From Oscillospiraceae bacterium (GTDB lineage Bacteria > Bacillota > Clostridia > Oscillospirales > SIG627), in assembly GCA_015065085.1 (NCBI GenBank), contig SVQW01000012.1, positions 26,331-90,330 of the forward strand: a DNA stretch of 64,000 bases, in the 5' to 3' direction. Below, in pieces: positions 8,540-17,800 of this stretch. The position numbers and the translations under genes are program-made. How positions within the stretch are numbered: position 1 is the stretch's first letter; every line of letters begins with the position of its first letter. Below the pieces are notes generated by a model. The model was not told the origin of the DNA and made no database searches. It saw only the letters and a program-made list of their open reading frames with translations.

Positions 8540-9388
8540 TTAATAATTTTTAACAACAATATGCATTTTGTCATTGTTAAAGCGATTTCTAATATTTACA
8601 GAATAATTTTTATAGTATTCGTCAAATATGTAGTCGCCGTACAATTCTTCCGTCAACGGCGTTTTCCCTATTACCATTAAAGCTCGACAATTTAAATTTC
8701 TAAAATCTGCTGCTAATCTCCGGTGTTCGGTTTCGTCAAATCCGTTCATCAGGTCAATATTGCCATAATCATTAAACACACAATCATACGGCGGATCTAA
8801 AAATATAAAATCATCCTCTTGTGCCATATCAAATATTTCTCTGTAATCAACGCTATACAATTCGGCTCTTTTTAACAACTCACTGTGCTGTTGAGTAACA
8901 AGTTTCGTATTTAGATTAGGATATCTTCCAAAAGGAACGTTATATTCTCCATTGTTATTATATCTAATCATACCTGAATATGCAGTTTTGTTAATAAAGA
9001 AGTACAAAACTCCGTCCAAATAAGTATCGTCTGGATTATTAAATAATGCTCTTATCTTATAGTACAGTTCTTCGTTTGCGTTTGGCACTCTCTGTTCCGG
9101 GCTCTTAGCCTTTAATTCTTTGAAGTCAAGTTGATTCTTCTCGTACAAAGCTTGTAATTCGTCCAACTGCGAACGCATTTCAGCATAATTATTTCTTAAC
9201 TGACTGTAAAATGTCATTAATCTTTGGTTTAGGTCGTTAATGATAGCATTGTCAGGCTCTAAATAAAAATAAACTGCACCGCCACCGAAAAAAGGCTCTA
9301 TGTAGCGGTTGAAATCGTCCGGTATATATTGTAAGAAACGGGGAATCTCTCTTGATTTCCCTCCACGATATTTCAATACAGGATTCAT
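8540..9388 (-). CDS. Dam-like N6-adenine DNA methyltransferase (D12 class)
   Basis: Probably methylates adenine in GATC, protecting the host from the neighbouring endonuclease. I place the start at 9388 (282 residues): it has a GGAGGTG ribosome binding site at good distance, and the promoter at 9439-9467 would start transcription near 9432, downstream of the more upstream ATG at 9436. Motifs in order: KYRGGKSREIP near the N-terminus, the S-adenosylmethionine-binding IEPFFGGGAVYFY, and the catalytic FLDPPYD at about two thirds. This order is that of the Dam/DpnM group. It is the promoter-proximal gene of the two-gene restriction-modification operon. Confidence 0.92.
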   Translation of the reverse strand: MNPVLKYRGGKSREIPRFLQYIPDDFNRYIEPFFGGGAVYFYLEPDNAIINDLNQRLMTFYSQLRNNYAEMRSQLDELQALYEKNQLDFKELKAKSPEQRVPNANEELYYKIRALFNNPDDTYLDGVLYFFINKTAYSGMIRYNNNGEYNVPFGRYPNLNTKLVTQQHSELLKRAELYSVDYREIFDMAQEDDFIFLDPPYDCVFNDYGNIDLMNGFDETEHRRLAADFRNLNCRALMVIGKTPLTEELYGDYIFDEYYKNYSVNIRNRFNNDKMHIVVKNY

Positions 9389-9438
9389 AACAACACCTCC
9401 GTTTCCGATTAGTACAACTATCCAATTATTACACATTA

Positions 9439-9467
9439 ATTATAGCACAAATAAAACATAATTTCAA
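9439..9467 (-). promoter_or_regulatory. Promoter of the restriction-modification operon
   Basis: On the minus strand TTGAAA (9467-9462) and TATAAT (9444-9439) are separated by 17 bp. Transcription would begin near 9432, which supports the methylase start at 9388. Confidence 0.8.
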
Positions 9468-9559
9468 TACAATGTTTCAAAATTGTCCTGTACAGTAACA
9501 AGCAGGGAATATGTGTACCATATTCCAAATATTTAGGATATCCTAAGACCTTATACAAT

Positions 9560-9592
9560 AAAACCCGAAACAATACTTTTGTTTCGGGTTTT
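9560..9592. terminator. Terminator stem-loop after the isomerase operon
   Basis: A 12-bp stem (9560-9571 with 9581-9592) is followed on the minus strand by TTTTATTG. It ends the minus-strand transcript from the two isomerase-like genes, with the right inverted repeat (9596-9635) lying between the stop codon and the stem. Confidence 0.8.
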
Positions 9593-9595
9593 AAA

Positions 9596-9635
9596 CTGTC
9601 CTTAAGAACACTCCGCATAGGAACGCTTGCTTTTT
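9596..9635 (-). repeat. 40-bp inverted repeat, right copy
   Basis: Inverted match of 6761-6800 (38 of 40). It starts 4 nt downstream of the isomerase stop codon at 9640, so it is transcribed with that gene before the terminator at 9560-9592. Confidence 0.85.
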
Positions 9636-9639
9636 CAGA

Positions 9640-10482
9640 TTATATCTCGGTAAGAGCTTTTGCTATTTTCGCAAGACCGATTTCATAGTACTCAAGAAGC
9701 TCGGCAGGGTAGCGTGTATAGTCACGTGCGCAGGTTTCAATGGAAAGCGCGTTATCAAAACCGATTTCATGAAGCGCCTTTCCGAAGCCGTTCCAGTCAA
9801 TGGAACCGCTGAAGGGCAACCAGTGTCTGTCCTGAACTCCGTCGGTGTCATGTACATGGAGAGTGGTAAGATGCTTTCCGCAAAGTCTTACCATATCCGC
9901 AGGCTTTTCACCGTACAACCATGCATGGCCTGTGTCATAACAAATCGAAAGATTGGGAATCTTATAGGTTTCAACAAAGTTGAGCACCTGTTTTACGGTC
10001 GAAAGCGAGAAATTTGGGCCAAATGGCATATTTTCAATGCAAACACCCACTCCGAGATTTGCACCATATTCACAAAGCTCTCTGTAAATCTCAGCGTTCT
10101 GATCCAGCATGTCGGGGTATTCTTTCCAGTTTTCATCGTAAATTCTGGTAGGATGAACCACAAGGTACTTCGCCTGCAGGAAGGATGCGCCCAGAATAGA
10201 ACGCTTTATGTACTTCATTTTTTCTTTTCTGGATTCGGGTGTGGAGTCGTCTACCGGCCAGGGTCCGTGCGCCTGACTGTATTCAAGACCCGCATCCAGC
10301 ACCTTTTTGCGTTCCTCGGTGAGAGCCTTTTTTAATTCGTCCTCCGTCATCTGATAGTATTCGCCCTTGATATTTCCCATTTCTCCGGCATCCAAGCAGT
10401 CAAAACCATGGCGCTTGAACTTTGCGTAATCCTTTGTTCCGTCCGGATTTTTGTATGCACCGTTGATGATACCTATTTTCAT
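9640..10482 (-). CDS. Sugar phosphate isomerase/epimerase (xylose-isomerase-like TIM barrel), copy 1
   Basis: Member of the AP-endonuclease-2/xylose isomerase-like superfamily, whose members isomerise or epimerise sugars or cyclitols with a divalent metal; the substrate is not identifiable. 280 residues. Metal-ligand-type segments are seen in order: HGPWPVDDS, VVHPTRIYD, CIENMPFG (Glu), SICYDTGHAWL (Asp, His), LHVHDTDGVQDRHWLPFSGSI and LSIETCARDY (Glu). The ATG has a GAGGT ribosome binding site. It lies 10 nt after a paralogue with the same motif series and is probably co-transcribed with it. Confidence 0.88.
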   Translation of the reverse strand: MKIGIINGAYKNPDGTKDYAKFKRHGFDCLDAGEMGNIKGEYYQMTEDELKKALTEERKKVLDAGLEYSQAHGPWPVDDSTPESRKEKMKYIKRSILGASFLQAKYLVVHPTRIYDENWKEYPDMLDQNAEIYRELCEYGANLGVGVCIENMPFGPNFSLSTVKQVLNFVETYKIPNLSICYDTGHAWLYGEKPADMVRLCGKHLTTLHVHDTDGVQDRHWLPFSGSIDWNGFGKALHEIGFDNALSIETCARDYTRYPAELLEYYEIGLAKIAKALTEI

Positions 10483-10492
10483 AGCTTTTACC

Positions 10493-11350
10493 TCACTGTC
10501 TTAATGTAATAATCTCTTCGTGTTCTATAATATATCTTGCTACATTACAAAGATTTGAAGCAAAATATTCATGCAGATCAGCGGGCATTCTGCGGGTAAC
10601 ACCACCCTCGAGAGAGAACACACCCTTGTATCCCACATCCTCAAGAGCCTTTCCGAAGCCGCCCCACTTCATTCTGCCCTCACCGGGCACCCAGTGATAA
10701 TCACTTTTTCCGTCGTTGTCATGAACATGCAGGGTCGTAAGCTTATCCCCCATTATTCTGACGGCATCCGCAGGACCAACCTGGTAAAGCCATGCATGAC
10801 CTGTGTCAAGACATATGGAAAGATTGGGAATATTTGCATCTCTTACAAAATCCGCAATGGATTGCGGTGAGGACAATGTATCTCTGATGAAAGGCATATT
10901 TTCAATGCATATTCCCACACCGAATTCTGCGCCATATTTGGCAAGCTCGCCGAAAAAGCGGATATTCTCGTCTATCACTCCGTCATTTTCACGGCTTCCG
11001 TCAGCTTCCCACATTCTTGTAGGATGCACAACAAGATATTTACCGTCCAGAAAATGCGTTCCGCGGATAGCGGTTTTCATATTCTCCAGCTTTTTTGCAC
11101 GGGACTGCTCGGTGGAATCATCCACCGGCCAGGGAGCGTGAACCTGGCTGAACTCAATTCCCGCATCATTCGCCTTTTTGCGTTCCTCGGTAAGTGCAGT
11201 TTTGAATTCAGTATCGCTCATAGAATAAAACGCACCCTTTGTATTGCACAGCTGCTGATAGTCCATACATTCATATCCGTGTTTTCTGCAAGCGGCATAA
11301 TCTATGCCGTTGGGCGTAGAATAAGCGCCGGAAAATATTCCGATTTTCAT
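10493..11350 (-). CDS. Sugar phosphate isomerase/epimerase (xylose-isomerase-like TIM barrel), copy 2
   Basis: Paralogue of the downstream gene, 285 residues from the ATG at 11350, which has a GGAGG site 5 nt upstream; an ATG 12 nt further upstream overlaps that site and is unlikely. The same metal-site segments are present: HAPWPVDDS, VVHPTRMWE, CIENMPFI, SICLDTGHAWL, LHVHDNDGKSDYHWVPGEG and FSLEGGVTR. The last motif lacks the ET pair of copy 1 but keeps the Glu. First gene of a two-gene operon with a promoter at 11382-11410. Tandem enzymes of this type often act on successive keto-sugar intermediates, which is inference here. Confidence 0.88.
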   Translation of the reverse strand: MKIGIFSGAYSTPNGIDYAACRKHGYECMDYQQLCNTKGAFYSMSDTEFKTALTEERKKANDAGIEFSQVHAPWPVDDSTEQSRAKKLENMKTAIRGTHFLDGKYLVVHPTRMWEADGSRENDGVIDENIRFFGELAKYGAEFGVGICIENMPFIRDTLSSPQSIADFVRDANIPNLSICLDTGHAWLYQVGPADAVRIMGDKLTTLHVHDNDGKSDYHWVPGEGRMKWGGFGKALEDVGYKGVFSLEGGVTRRMPADLHEYFASNLCNVARYIIEHEEIITLRQ

Positions 11351-11381
11351 GTCGACCTCCATAATGTTATTATTTGGTTAC

Positions 11382-11410
11382 AGTATAATACAAACATCAA
11401 GAAAAATCAA
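11382..11410 (-). promoter_or_regulatory. Promoter of the isomerase pair
   Basis: On the minus strand TTGATT (11410-11405) and TATACT (11387-11382) are separated by 17 bp, about 30 nt upstream of the first isomerase start codon. The -35 element sits just beyond the terminator of the preceding gene. Confidence 0.65.
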
Positions 11411-11420
11411 TAGCAAAAAA

Positions 11421-11453
11421 GCAAAAACCATGGATAAAACCCATGGTTTTTGC
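11421..11453 (-). terminator. Terminator of the triple-repeat secreted protein gene
   Basis: A 13-bp stem (11421-11433 with 11441-11453) is followed on the minus strand by CTTTTTTG, 11 nt after the stop codon at 11465. Confidence 0.88.
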
Positions 11454-11464
11454 AAAAATTCAAA

Positions 11465-13606
11465 TCAGCCGTTATTCCAGCTATCGTTACTGTTGCCAAT
11501 ATTAGTCTCAACCTGTACAACAGAGCGTACAACAGGGTCAAAATAGTGATACGCACCGTCGTAATAAATATATGCCCGCGCAATCAGCTCTTCACTTTTT
11601 CTTGCCTCGGTGATGTCCAATACAACTGCAGTGTAGACAGCAAAGGTATCATTGTACTCAAAGATATTCTCTGCCTTTACATCGGCAAAATTATTTGCAG
11701 GCGCATTTTCGTGGGTGAGAGTAGCGGCAGTAACGCCGTCGGGAAGCTCGGACACGGGAAGTATGATAGTACCTGCATATCTGGTATCCGCCTCGCCGCC
11801 TTCAACATATGTATACTTGATTTCTTCAAGAGTTATATCATCGGTGAAGTTGATTTGTGTACCGAATCTCAGACCCTGGGGAGCGGTTGTTCTTATCTGC
11901 GCACCCAGCATTTCTCCGTCAACATCGATGTCACCCACCGTTTTTACGGTAACTTCGTCTATCCACATGTAAAAATTCGAACTCTGTCTCAGATTAAAGC
12001 CAAATCCGGTGAAATAGCCGTTGCTGTCCTTGAGAGCACTGAAAGTCTTTCCCTGACTAACAACAAACTCCTCCGTGATCTCGTAATCAATCCACTTTCC
12101 CTTGGTAATAGAATGAACATTTGGTATCCAATAAAGATTGTTGTTTGTACCGGGCGTCGGGTCTACAACATCAAGGGGTGAATATCTCACATTGTCCGTA
12201 CCCTCGGAAGCATATAACCTTACGGTAACAGATTCCACCTCGTCGGCAGGTATTTTCAGACCTGAAAAATCAAGGTTTACACCCGTACCGGATCCCTGAC
12301 CTGTAACCTTCCATACGTGACCCTTGTAATCGACGCCTGCAACACCGGGAGCGCCTCTCAGAGCCGCCAGCTCCTCACCATACCAGATAACGTTGCCAAT
12401 ATACGGGGGATTGTCGCTCACAGTGCTGTTTCTGATTTCGCAAACCTCGGTATAATCGGGAGCTTCATCATACTCAACGGTAACACTGTCTATCCACATG
12501 TAATCTACGTTCTTAACATTGAAACCGAAGCCGGTAAAATATCCATCGCTGTCCTTTCGGGTGCTAAAGCTCGTTCCTTTACCGATAAGGAACTCTTCCG
12601 TCAACGTGTAATCATACCACTGTCCGGTTCCAACATGATATGAACCGGTAAACCAGTAAGAATAGTTTACTCCTGCAGCCGGAACACCGTCAAGGGGAGA
12701 AAATCTCACATATTCCTCAGAATCGGTAGGGGCATAAAGTCTTACAGTAACAGACTTTACTGTGTTGGCAGGTATTTTCATCTTAGTGAAATCAAGGTTT
12801 ACACCCGTACCGCTTCCATTAGCAGTATCAGCTACATACCACACATGTCCGCTGTAATCAACACCTGCGGTACCGGGGGCTCCCTTTTGAGCGGCTGTTT
12901 TCTCGCTGTACCATTTAACAGCGCCGGGATACGGCGGATTTGCACTTACAGTGCTGTCTCTGATTTCGCAAACCTCGGTGTAATCAGGCTCTTTGTCATA
13001 ATCAACGGTAACACTGTCTATCCACATGTAGCGGTCTGAACTCTTAATATTGAAGCCAAAGCCGGTAAAGTATCCGTTGCTGTCTTTAAGAGCACCAAAG
13101 CTCTTGCTGTAAGTAGCAAGTGTTTCTTCTGTAAGCTTGTAATCAACCCACTGTCCCTTGGCAATAGGCAGCTGAGCAGTAAACCAGTAAACATAGTTGC
13201 CTGTTGTGGGGGGCGGAGTATCAAGAGGAGAAAATCTCACATTTTCCGTGCCGGGAGAAGTGTAAACTCTTATGGTGACAGACTTTACTGTGTTGGCAGG
13301 TATTTTCATCTTAGTGAAATCAAGGTTTACACCCGAGCCGCTTCCGGAAGAAGCTGTTACTTTCCATACATGTCCGCTGTAATCAACACCTGCAACACCG
13401 GGCACACCGTTTTGAGCGGCTGTTTTCTCACTGTACCAGGTAACGGTGCCGAGGTACGGCGGATTTGCACTTACAGTACTGTCTCTGATTTCACAAACCT
13501 TGGTGTAATCGGGCTCTTCGTCATACTGCGGGGTTGTTGCCGTAACACAGGGAACAAGGCACAGCACCAGTACCGCCGCCATTACAAGTAATGCGAGTTT
13601 TTTCAT
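11465..13606 (-). CDS. Secreted protein with three tandem ~170-residue repeats
   Basis: Function unknown; likely an extracellular carbohydrate-binding or surface protein. Start at 13606 (713 residues) because the AGGAGG site abuts the upstream ATG at 13615 but is 10 nt from this one. A signal peptide (MKKLALLVMAAVLVLCLVP) is followed by three homologous units. Each opens with VCEIR(D/N)STVS, continues with WY(S/G)E and GVDY(S/K)GHVWKVT, then GTGVNLDF, VRFSPLD, and closes with DSxGYFTGFGFN and YMWID(S/E)VTV. The beta-rich, aromatic-rich units resemble a jelly-roll binding module. A different C-terminal domain of about 150 residues follows (from VGDIDVDGEMLGAQIR). No SLH, LPXTG or transmembrane anchor is visible, so it is probably released or held by the C-terminal domain. 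A divergent AraC gene is a likely regulator. Confidence 0.82.
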   Translation of the reverse strand: MKKLALLVMAAVLVLCLVPCVTATTPQYDEEPDYTKVCEIRDSTVSANPPYLGTVTWYSEKTAAQNGVPGVAGVDYSGHVWKVTASSGSGSGVNLDFTKMKIPANTVKSVTIRVYTSPGTENVRFSPLDTPPPTTGNYVYWFTAQLPIAKGQWVDYKLTEETLATYSKSFGALKDSNGYFTGFGFNIKSSDRYMWIDSVTVDYDKEPDYTEVCEIRDSTVSANPPYPGAVKWYSEKTAAQKGAPGTAGVDYSGHVWYVADTANGSGTGVNLDFTKMKIPANTVKSVTVRLYAPTDSEEYVRFSPLDGVPAAGVNYSYWFTGSYHVGTGQWYDYTLTEEFLIGKGTSFSTRKDSDGYFTGFGFNVKNVDYMWIDSVTVEYDEAPDYTEVCEIRNSTVSDNPPYIGNVIWYGEELAALRGAPGVAGVDYKGHVWKVTGQGSGTGVNLDFSGLKIPADEVESVTVRLYASEGTDNVRYSPLDVVDPTPGTNNNLYWIPNVHSITKGKWIDYEITEEFVVSQGKTFSALKDSNGYFTGFGFNLRQSSNFYMWIDEVTVKTVGDIDVDGEMLGAQIRTTAPQGLRFGTQINFTDDITLEEIKYTYVEGGEADTRYAGTIILPVSELPDGVTAATLTHENAPANNFADVKAENIFEYNDTFAVYTAVVLDITEARKSEELIARAYIYYDGAYHYFDPVVRSVVQVETNIGNSNDSWNNG

Positions 13607-13788
13607 TATTCGCATACCTCCTGGAATAATATAATTTTAATATACGTCTCACCGTAGAAAACGCTGTACAAACGTATGATACGAACATCTGTACATCAAT
13701 GTATAGTAACTATATAACGAAAAATGCTGTATTTCTATCAAAAATCGTTCAATATATGTCAAAAATAGGTCAAACTAAAAAATAACGA

Positions 13789-13816
13789 TTGACTTTTTTA
13801 CATAATAGTGTATAAT
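13789..13816 (+). promoter_or_regulatory. Promoter of the AraC-type regulator
   Basis: TTGACT at 13789-13794 and TATAAT at 13811-13816 with a 16-bp spacer. The divergent region 13607-13900 (294 bp) holds no gene; on the minus strand I see no clear promoter for the secreted protein, which would suit an activator-dependent gene. Confidence 0.65.
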
Positions 13817-13900
13817 TAAATCAACTAAACTGAATTGATTTTTTTATTTTGCTGTAATTTAGAATAAAAATACAAAAAACAAGTCAAACAGGTAATTCTC

Positions 13901-14743
13901 ATGTTTAAACCGATTTTAACAAAGCTGCCTCTCACCTTCATGCGCATGAAGTACGGATTTCACCGCTCAAACCGTTTCACCACGCCGAATGAGCAGGAGC
14001 TGGACGATTCTCATATCCACAGTTTTTACGAAATATATGTAAATGTGTCGGGAGATGTTTCATTTCTTGTAAACAACAAGCTTTTCGGTATAAAAAGTGG
14101 CGACATAATCATAACACGTCCCGACGACGTACATGTGTGCATAATAAACAGTCCATGCATACATGACCATTTTGTGCTGTGGTTCAGCTGTCCCACCCCT
14201 TCAATGCTCATGGAATTTATAGGCAGTGATGATTTCAGACATATATACAGTGCGGATGAAAAAGACAAAGATATGCTTTTCAGCATACTTCAGGGTTTGG
14301 ACAGTTCAGACCGCGACAACAACGAAGCCGCCCGCACCGCCTATATTTTCGCACTTATCGCGCTTATCAATGCACGTCATAAGCAAACTGCTCCCAGACC
14401 TGCGGATGAAGTAAAAATCCCCGCTGAAATGCAACGCGTTCTGGATTATATAAACGAGAATTTTGCCGCTATCCGTTACATCAGCGACGTTGTGGAAAAT
14501 ACCTATGTCAGCACCACCACGCTCAGCCGCTGGTTCAGAAAATACATACATCTTTCCCCTCATGAATACCTGGAAGCAAAAAAGCTTTCCTACGCGCGAA
14601 AGCTTCTGGACGAGGGTAAATCCGTCACGGATGTTTGTATGGAATCGGGCTTTTCCGATTGTTCCCACTTTATATCCGTATTCAAGAAAAATTTCGGCAT
14701 TACACCGTCAAAATACGCGCGCGACAGCAAATCAGTGAATTAA
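13901..14743 (+). CDS. AraC family transcriptional regulator
   Basis: DNA-binding regulator, 280 residues, with an N-terminal cupin-like sensing domain (SHIHSFYEIYVNVSGDVSF, then IKSGDIIITRPDDVH) and a C-terminal pair of helix-turn-helix motifs from about residue 180 (ISDVVENTYVSTTTLSRWF and VTDVCMESGFSDCSHFISVF, ending in FGITPSKY). AraC proteins with this layout usually respond to a sugar or sugar-like ligand. It is divergent from the triple-repeat secreted protein gene, the best candidate target. Confidence 0.93.
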   Translation: MFKPILTKLPLTFMRMKYGFHRSNRFTTPNEQELDDSHIHSFYEIYVNVSGDVSFLVNNKLFGIKSGDIIITRPDDVHVCIINSPCIHDHFVLWFSCPTPSMLMEFIGSDDFRHIYSADEKDKDMLFSILQGLDSSDRDNNEAARTAYIFALIALINARHKQTAPRPADEVKIPAEMQRVLDYINENFAAIRYISDVVENTYVSTTTLSRWFRKYIHLSPHEYLEAKKLSYARKLLDEGKSVTDVCMESGFSDCSHFISVFKKNFGITPSKYARDSKSVN

Positions 14744-14748
14744 AATCG

Positions 14749-14775
14749 CCCCGACAGAAATAATTTCTGTCGGGG
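14749..14775. terminator. Bidirectional terminator between AraC and the glucan-synthase-like gene
   Basis: A perfect 12-bp GC-rich stem (14749-14760 with 14764-14775) lies 5 nt after the AraC stop codon and before the end of the convergent gene at 14822. T-runs on either side are weak. The right arm and its flank are partly repeated at 14779-14794. Confidence 0.7.
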
Positions 14776-14821
14776 TGAAATTTCTGTTGGGGTGTTCGGT
14801 CTGTCGAAAAAGTAATGGAGC

Positions 14822-17800
14822 TCACGCATCGCCGGAATTACTCAAAAGCTCGTAATACCACGCTGCAGAGCCGGTATACCAGCTCCAGCCGCCACGCGCG
14901 GGATGGGATATATTTGAATACACATCACCGCAAACCACATACGGCTCGGTCATATACTTTTTGAAAAGCTGTTCATCCGCGGCACGTAATGCAGGGCACA
15001 GTGCTCTTTTGATTTCTTCGGCACGTTCGCTCTGCCCCGCACATTCAAACCCCATTGCTCCCCATACAGCCGCATGGGTATATTGACCGCCGTTTTCACG
15101 AAGCCCCGCCGCATAGCTTTTTATATATCCGGGGTTTTGGTCCGTATCCTCAAAAGGCGGAGAAAACAGCTTTAAAATGCGGTTTTCAGGGTCGTAAAGG
15201 TACTTGTACGCATAATCCAACCCGCTTTTTATACGTGCCTTGTCACTGCGGTATGCATTCGGGCGCGTCCTTTGGAGAAAATCATCGCATATCGCCGAAA
15301 ACGCCTGCGGTAAAAGGTCAATTCTACACTCGTCACAGCTTTCATCTCCCAGCGGTGAGCCATCGTCATAAAAGCCACGCAAAAACCACTTGCCGTTGTA
15401 GGCAAATTTATCGATGTTTTTTCCGAGAGTGTCAGAAAGCCTGAAAAAACGTGAAGCATCCTCCCCTTTTTGAAGACAGACACGGGCAAATTTTTCCAGT
15501 ACTATGCGTCCGAACAATGCCAGCCATACACTTTCTCCCCTGCCCGCTTCACCTACTGCGCTGAATCCGTCATTCCAGTCACAGCTTCCGATGAATGGCA
15601 TTCCGTGTGCGCCAAGTCCGCGTTTTTCAAACAGATTCACCGCACGTCCGCAATGCTCATACACGCTTTCATATATATCCGAGCGTTGCGGTGTACTGTA
15701 TCTTTCATGCTCACTCACTCCCAAAGGCTGGTCGTGAAGGTACCGGACTTTTACATCCCATATGCTGTTGTCACCCGTTTTTTCTGCATATTCACATGCC
15801 GTATACACCAGCCACAGATAGTCGTCAGAGCATCGGGAACGTATTCCGGGCGATGAGCCGTCAGGTGCAGTGAGATTGTGCCACCAATGCTGGACATCTC
15901 CCTCTTCAAACTGATGTGCCGCGCATCTTATGATGTGCCGTCGGGCTATACGGGGATTAGAGCCGAAGAATATGCGGCAATCCTGAAGCTGATCGCGGAA
16001 GCCATATGCACCTCCCGATTGATACAGCGCTCCTCGTGCGAAAAAACGGCAAAATACCGCTTGATACGGAAGCCAGAAATTTTTCATCAGCTCAATACCA
16101 TCCGAACCGACGGGGCTTTTTTGAAGCATTCCCCCAAGCAGCTCCTTTGTCATTTCCAGACTTTGTCCGGCAAATGCGTCAAAAGTTCCGTTTTTCAGTA
16201 CTTCAAGGGTATATTCCATCGTTTTTTCGCCTGTTATACAACACAGCGAAAACTCTAAATCACTTCCCTCTTTTCCTATTACAGCCATATCATTTATTGC
16301 GCCGTAGCCGTCAAGCGCTTCAAAAAGTGAGGTATAAACAAAGCAGTTTTCTTCTCTCGGCATTACAACAAGCCCTTTATCCTTTGAAAAATGAGAGCCG
16401 AAAACTATATTGTTTTCACCTCTGACGTAATACACAGCCGATGAAAATGTCGGACGCAATGCATAGAACACTTTTTGAGGACGGGAAAGCTTTACCCGCA
16501 CGGATTTCACAAACAGCTTGTCATGCACGAAAACCTCGATTTTATACGCAGTATCCTGCGCTCTTCCGCTGTAAACGGCTCTGTTTGGCAGATATTCCAC
16601 CCTTGAAGCAGTGCGGCAAAGGTCATATAGACCGCTTTCACCCTTCATATACACCGTTTCGCTTGCAAAGCTGTCATAAGCGCTGTTTTCAAAGCGTGTC
16701 AGCCGTCTTTCGTGGGAATTTGAAAACCAGGTATACCCAAGGGAATTTTGGGTTATCACAGTGCCGAAAACACGGTTGGACAAAACATGGGCATAACTGA
16801 GCGGTGGCCTTTTGCTGTTTTTGTCTATAACGAATCCCAAAGAGGTAAAATCTCCGCCGTAGGTTTCGTAAACCGCTTCATACTTTTCGCCTTGCCAGTG
16901 GCGGTCGGGCGAGGTAAAAATATTATAAAGTCCCGAGGTGTACGGCGCACTCTCTGTTTCTTCATCACCTTCCAGCCACAAGCATGACACTGTACGGAAA
17001 ATTTCTCTTGCTTCCGCATCGCCAACGAAAAACAATCCGCCCTTTTTACCTACAAGATAATCGCTTCTGTATCCCGAACACAACGCACGAAGACCTCCGG
17101 CAATGGGACGGGTGTATACCTCCGTTTCGTTCATCACAAATACCAAATCATACATAAGTCCCTTAAGATTGCATAATCTGTGAAGCATTATCATACGTCC
17201 GCAAAAGGTAAGCTGTTTTTCGCTTTGAACGTACACACATACAACGGGTACATCCCCCGAAACGGAATACTTCCACAGCTCTTCACGCGAAAAATTTTTT
17301 TCGGGAACAGTGTCAATTGAAACGCCGTTTTGTCTGAACGACACGGCACGCAGAATTTTTTCCATCAGTAAATGGTCCGAAATGTCCATACGGTCGGTAG
17401 AGGTTTCAAGCGCTTTTTTCGTGTTTGCCGTCGCAAGAGCATCAGCCTCACGCTGGGTGCCGTAATTATCACGGGCTTTTAAAAATGCATTGATTGCTTT
17501 GGCTTTGTCGGTAGCACACAGTACCATAAAGCACAGCTTTTCGGTGCTTTTGCCGTGTCGGTGAGCATTGGATGAATTCACTCTTATTAAAAGCCTTGGG
17601 TCTATGCAGGCGCCCGTTGTACAAGACAGTGTCGCATCGCTTTTCAACACGTCGCACAGCTCATCAAATTCCGCGAAAAGCATGTCTGCACGTGTCTCGA
17701 ATTGCAGGTTAACATTTACCTGCGCACAGCCCGCCGCCAGATATAAATCCTCGCCCGGCTTACGTGAACGGCGGTGAAAAATAATAATTTTGTTTTGCGC

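Larger units (their letters stand above)
6761..9635. mobile_element. Putative restriction-modification cassette bounded by 40-bp inverted repeats
   Basis: The interval contains only the methylase and endonuclease genes, their promoter and two stem-loops, and is AT-richer than its neighbours. Its ends are the near-identical inverted repeats at 6761-6800 and 9596-9635. No transposase is present, so if it moved it was non-autonomous or mobilised in trans. The bases just outside allow at most a 2-bp (CA) duplication, so transposition is inferred, not proven. Confidence 0.45.

Noticed and set aside
9389..9436. Upstream ATG for the Dam-like methylase
   Set aside because: It precedes the predicted transcription start of the promoter at 9439-9467, and the ATG at 9388 has a strong ribosome binding site.
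13651..13670. Catabolite repression (cre) site upstream of the triple-repeat gene
   Set aside because: GAAAACGCT resembles half of a cre site, but the flanking positions mismatch and the sequence is not palindromic.
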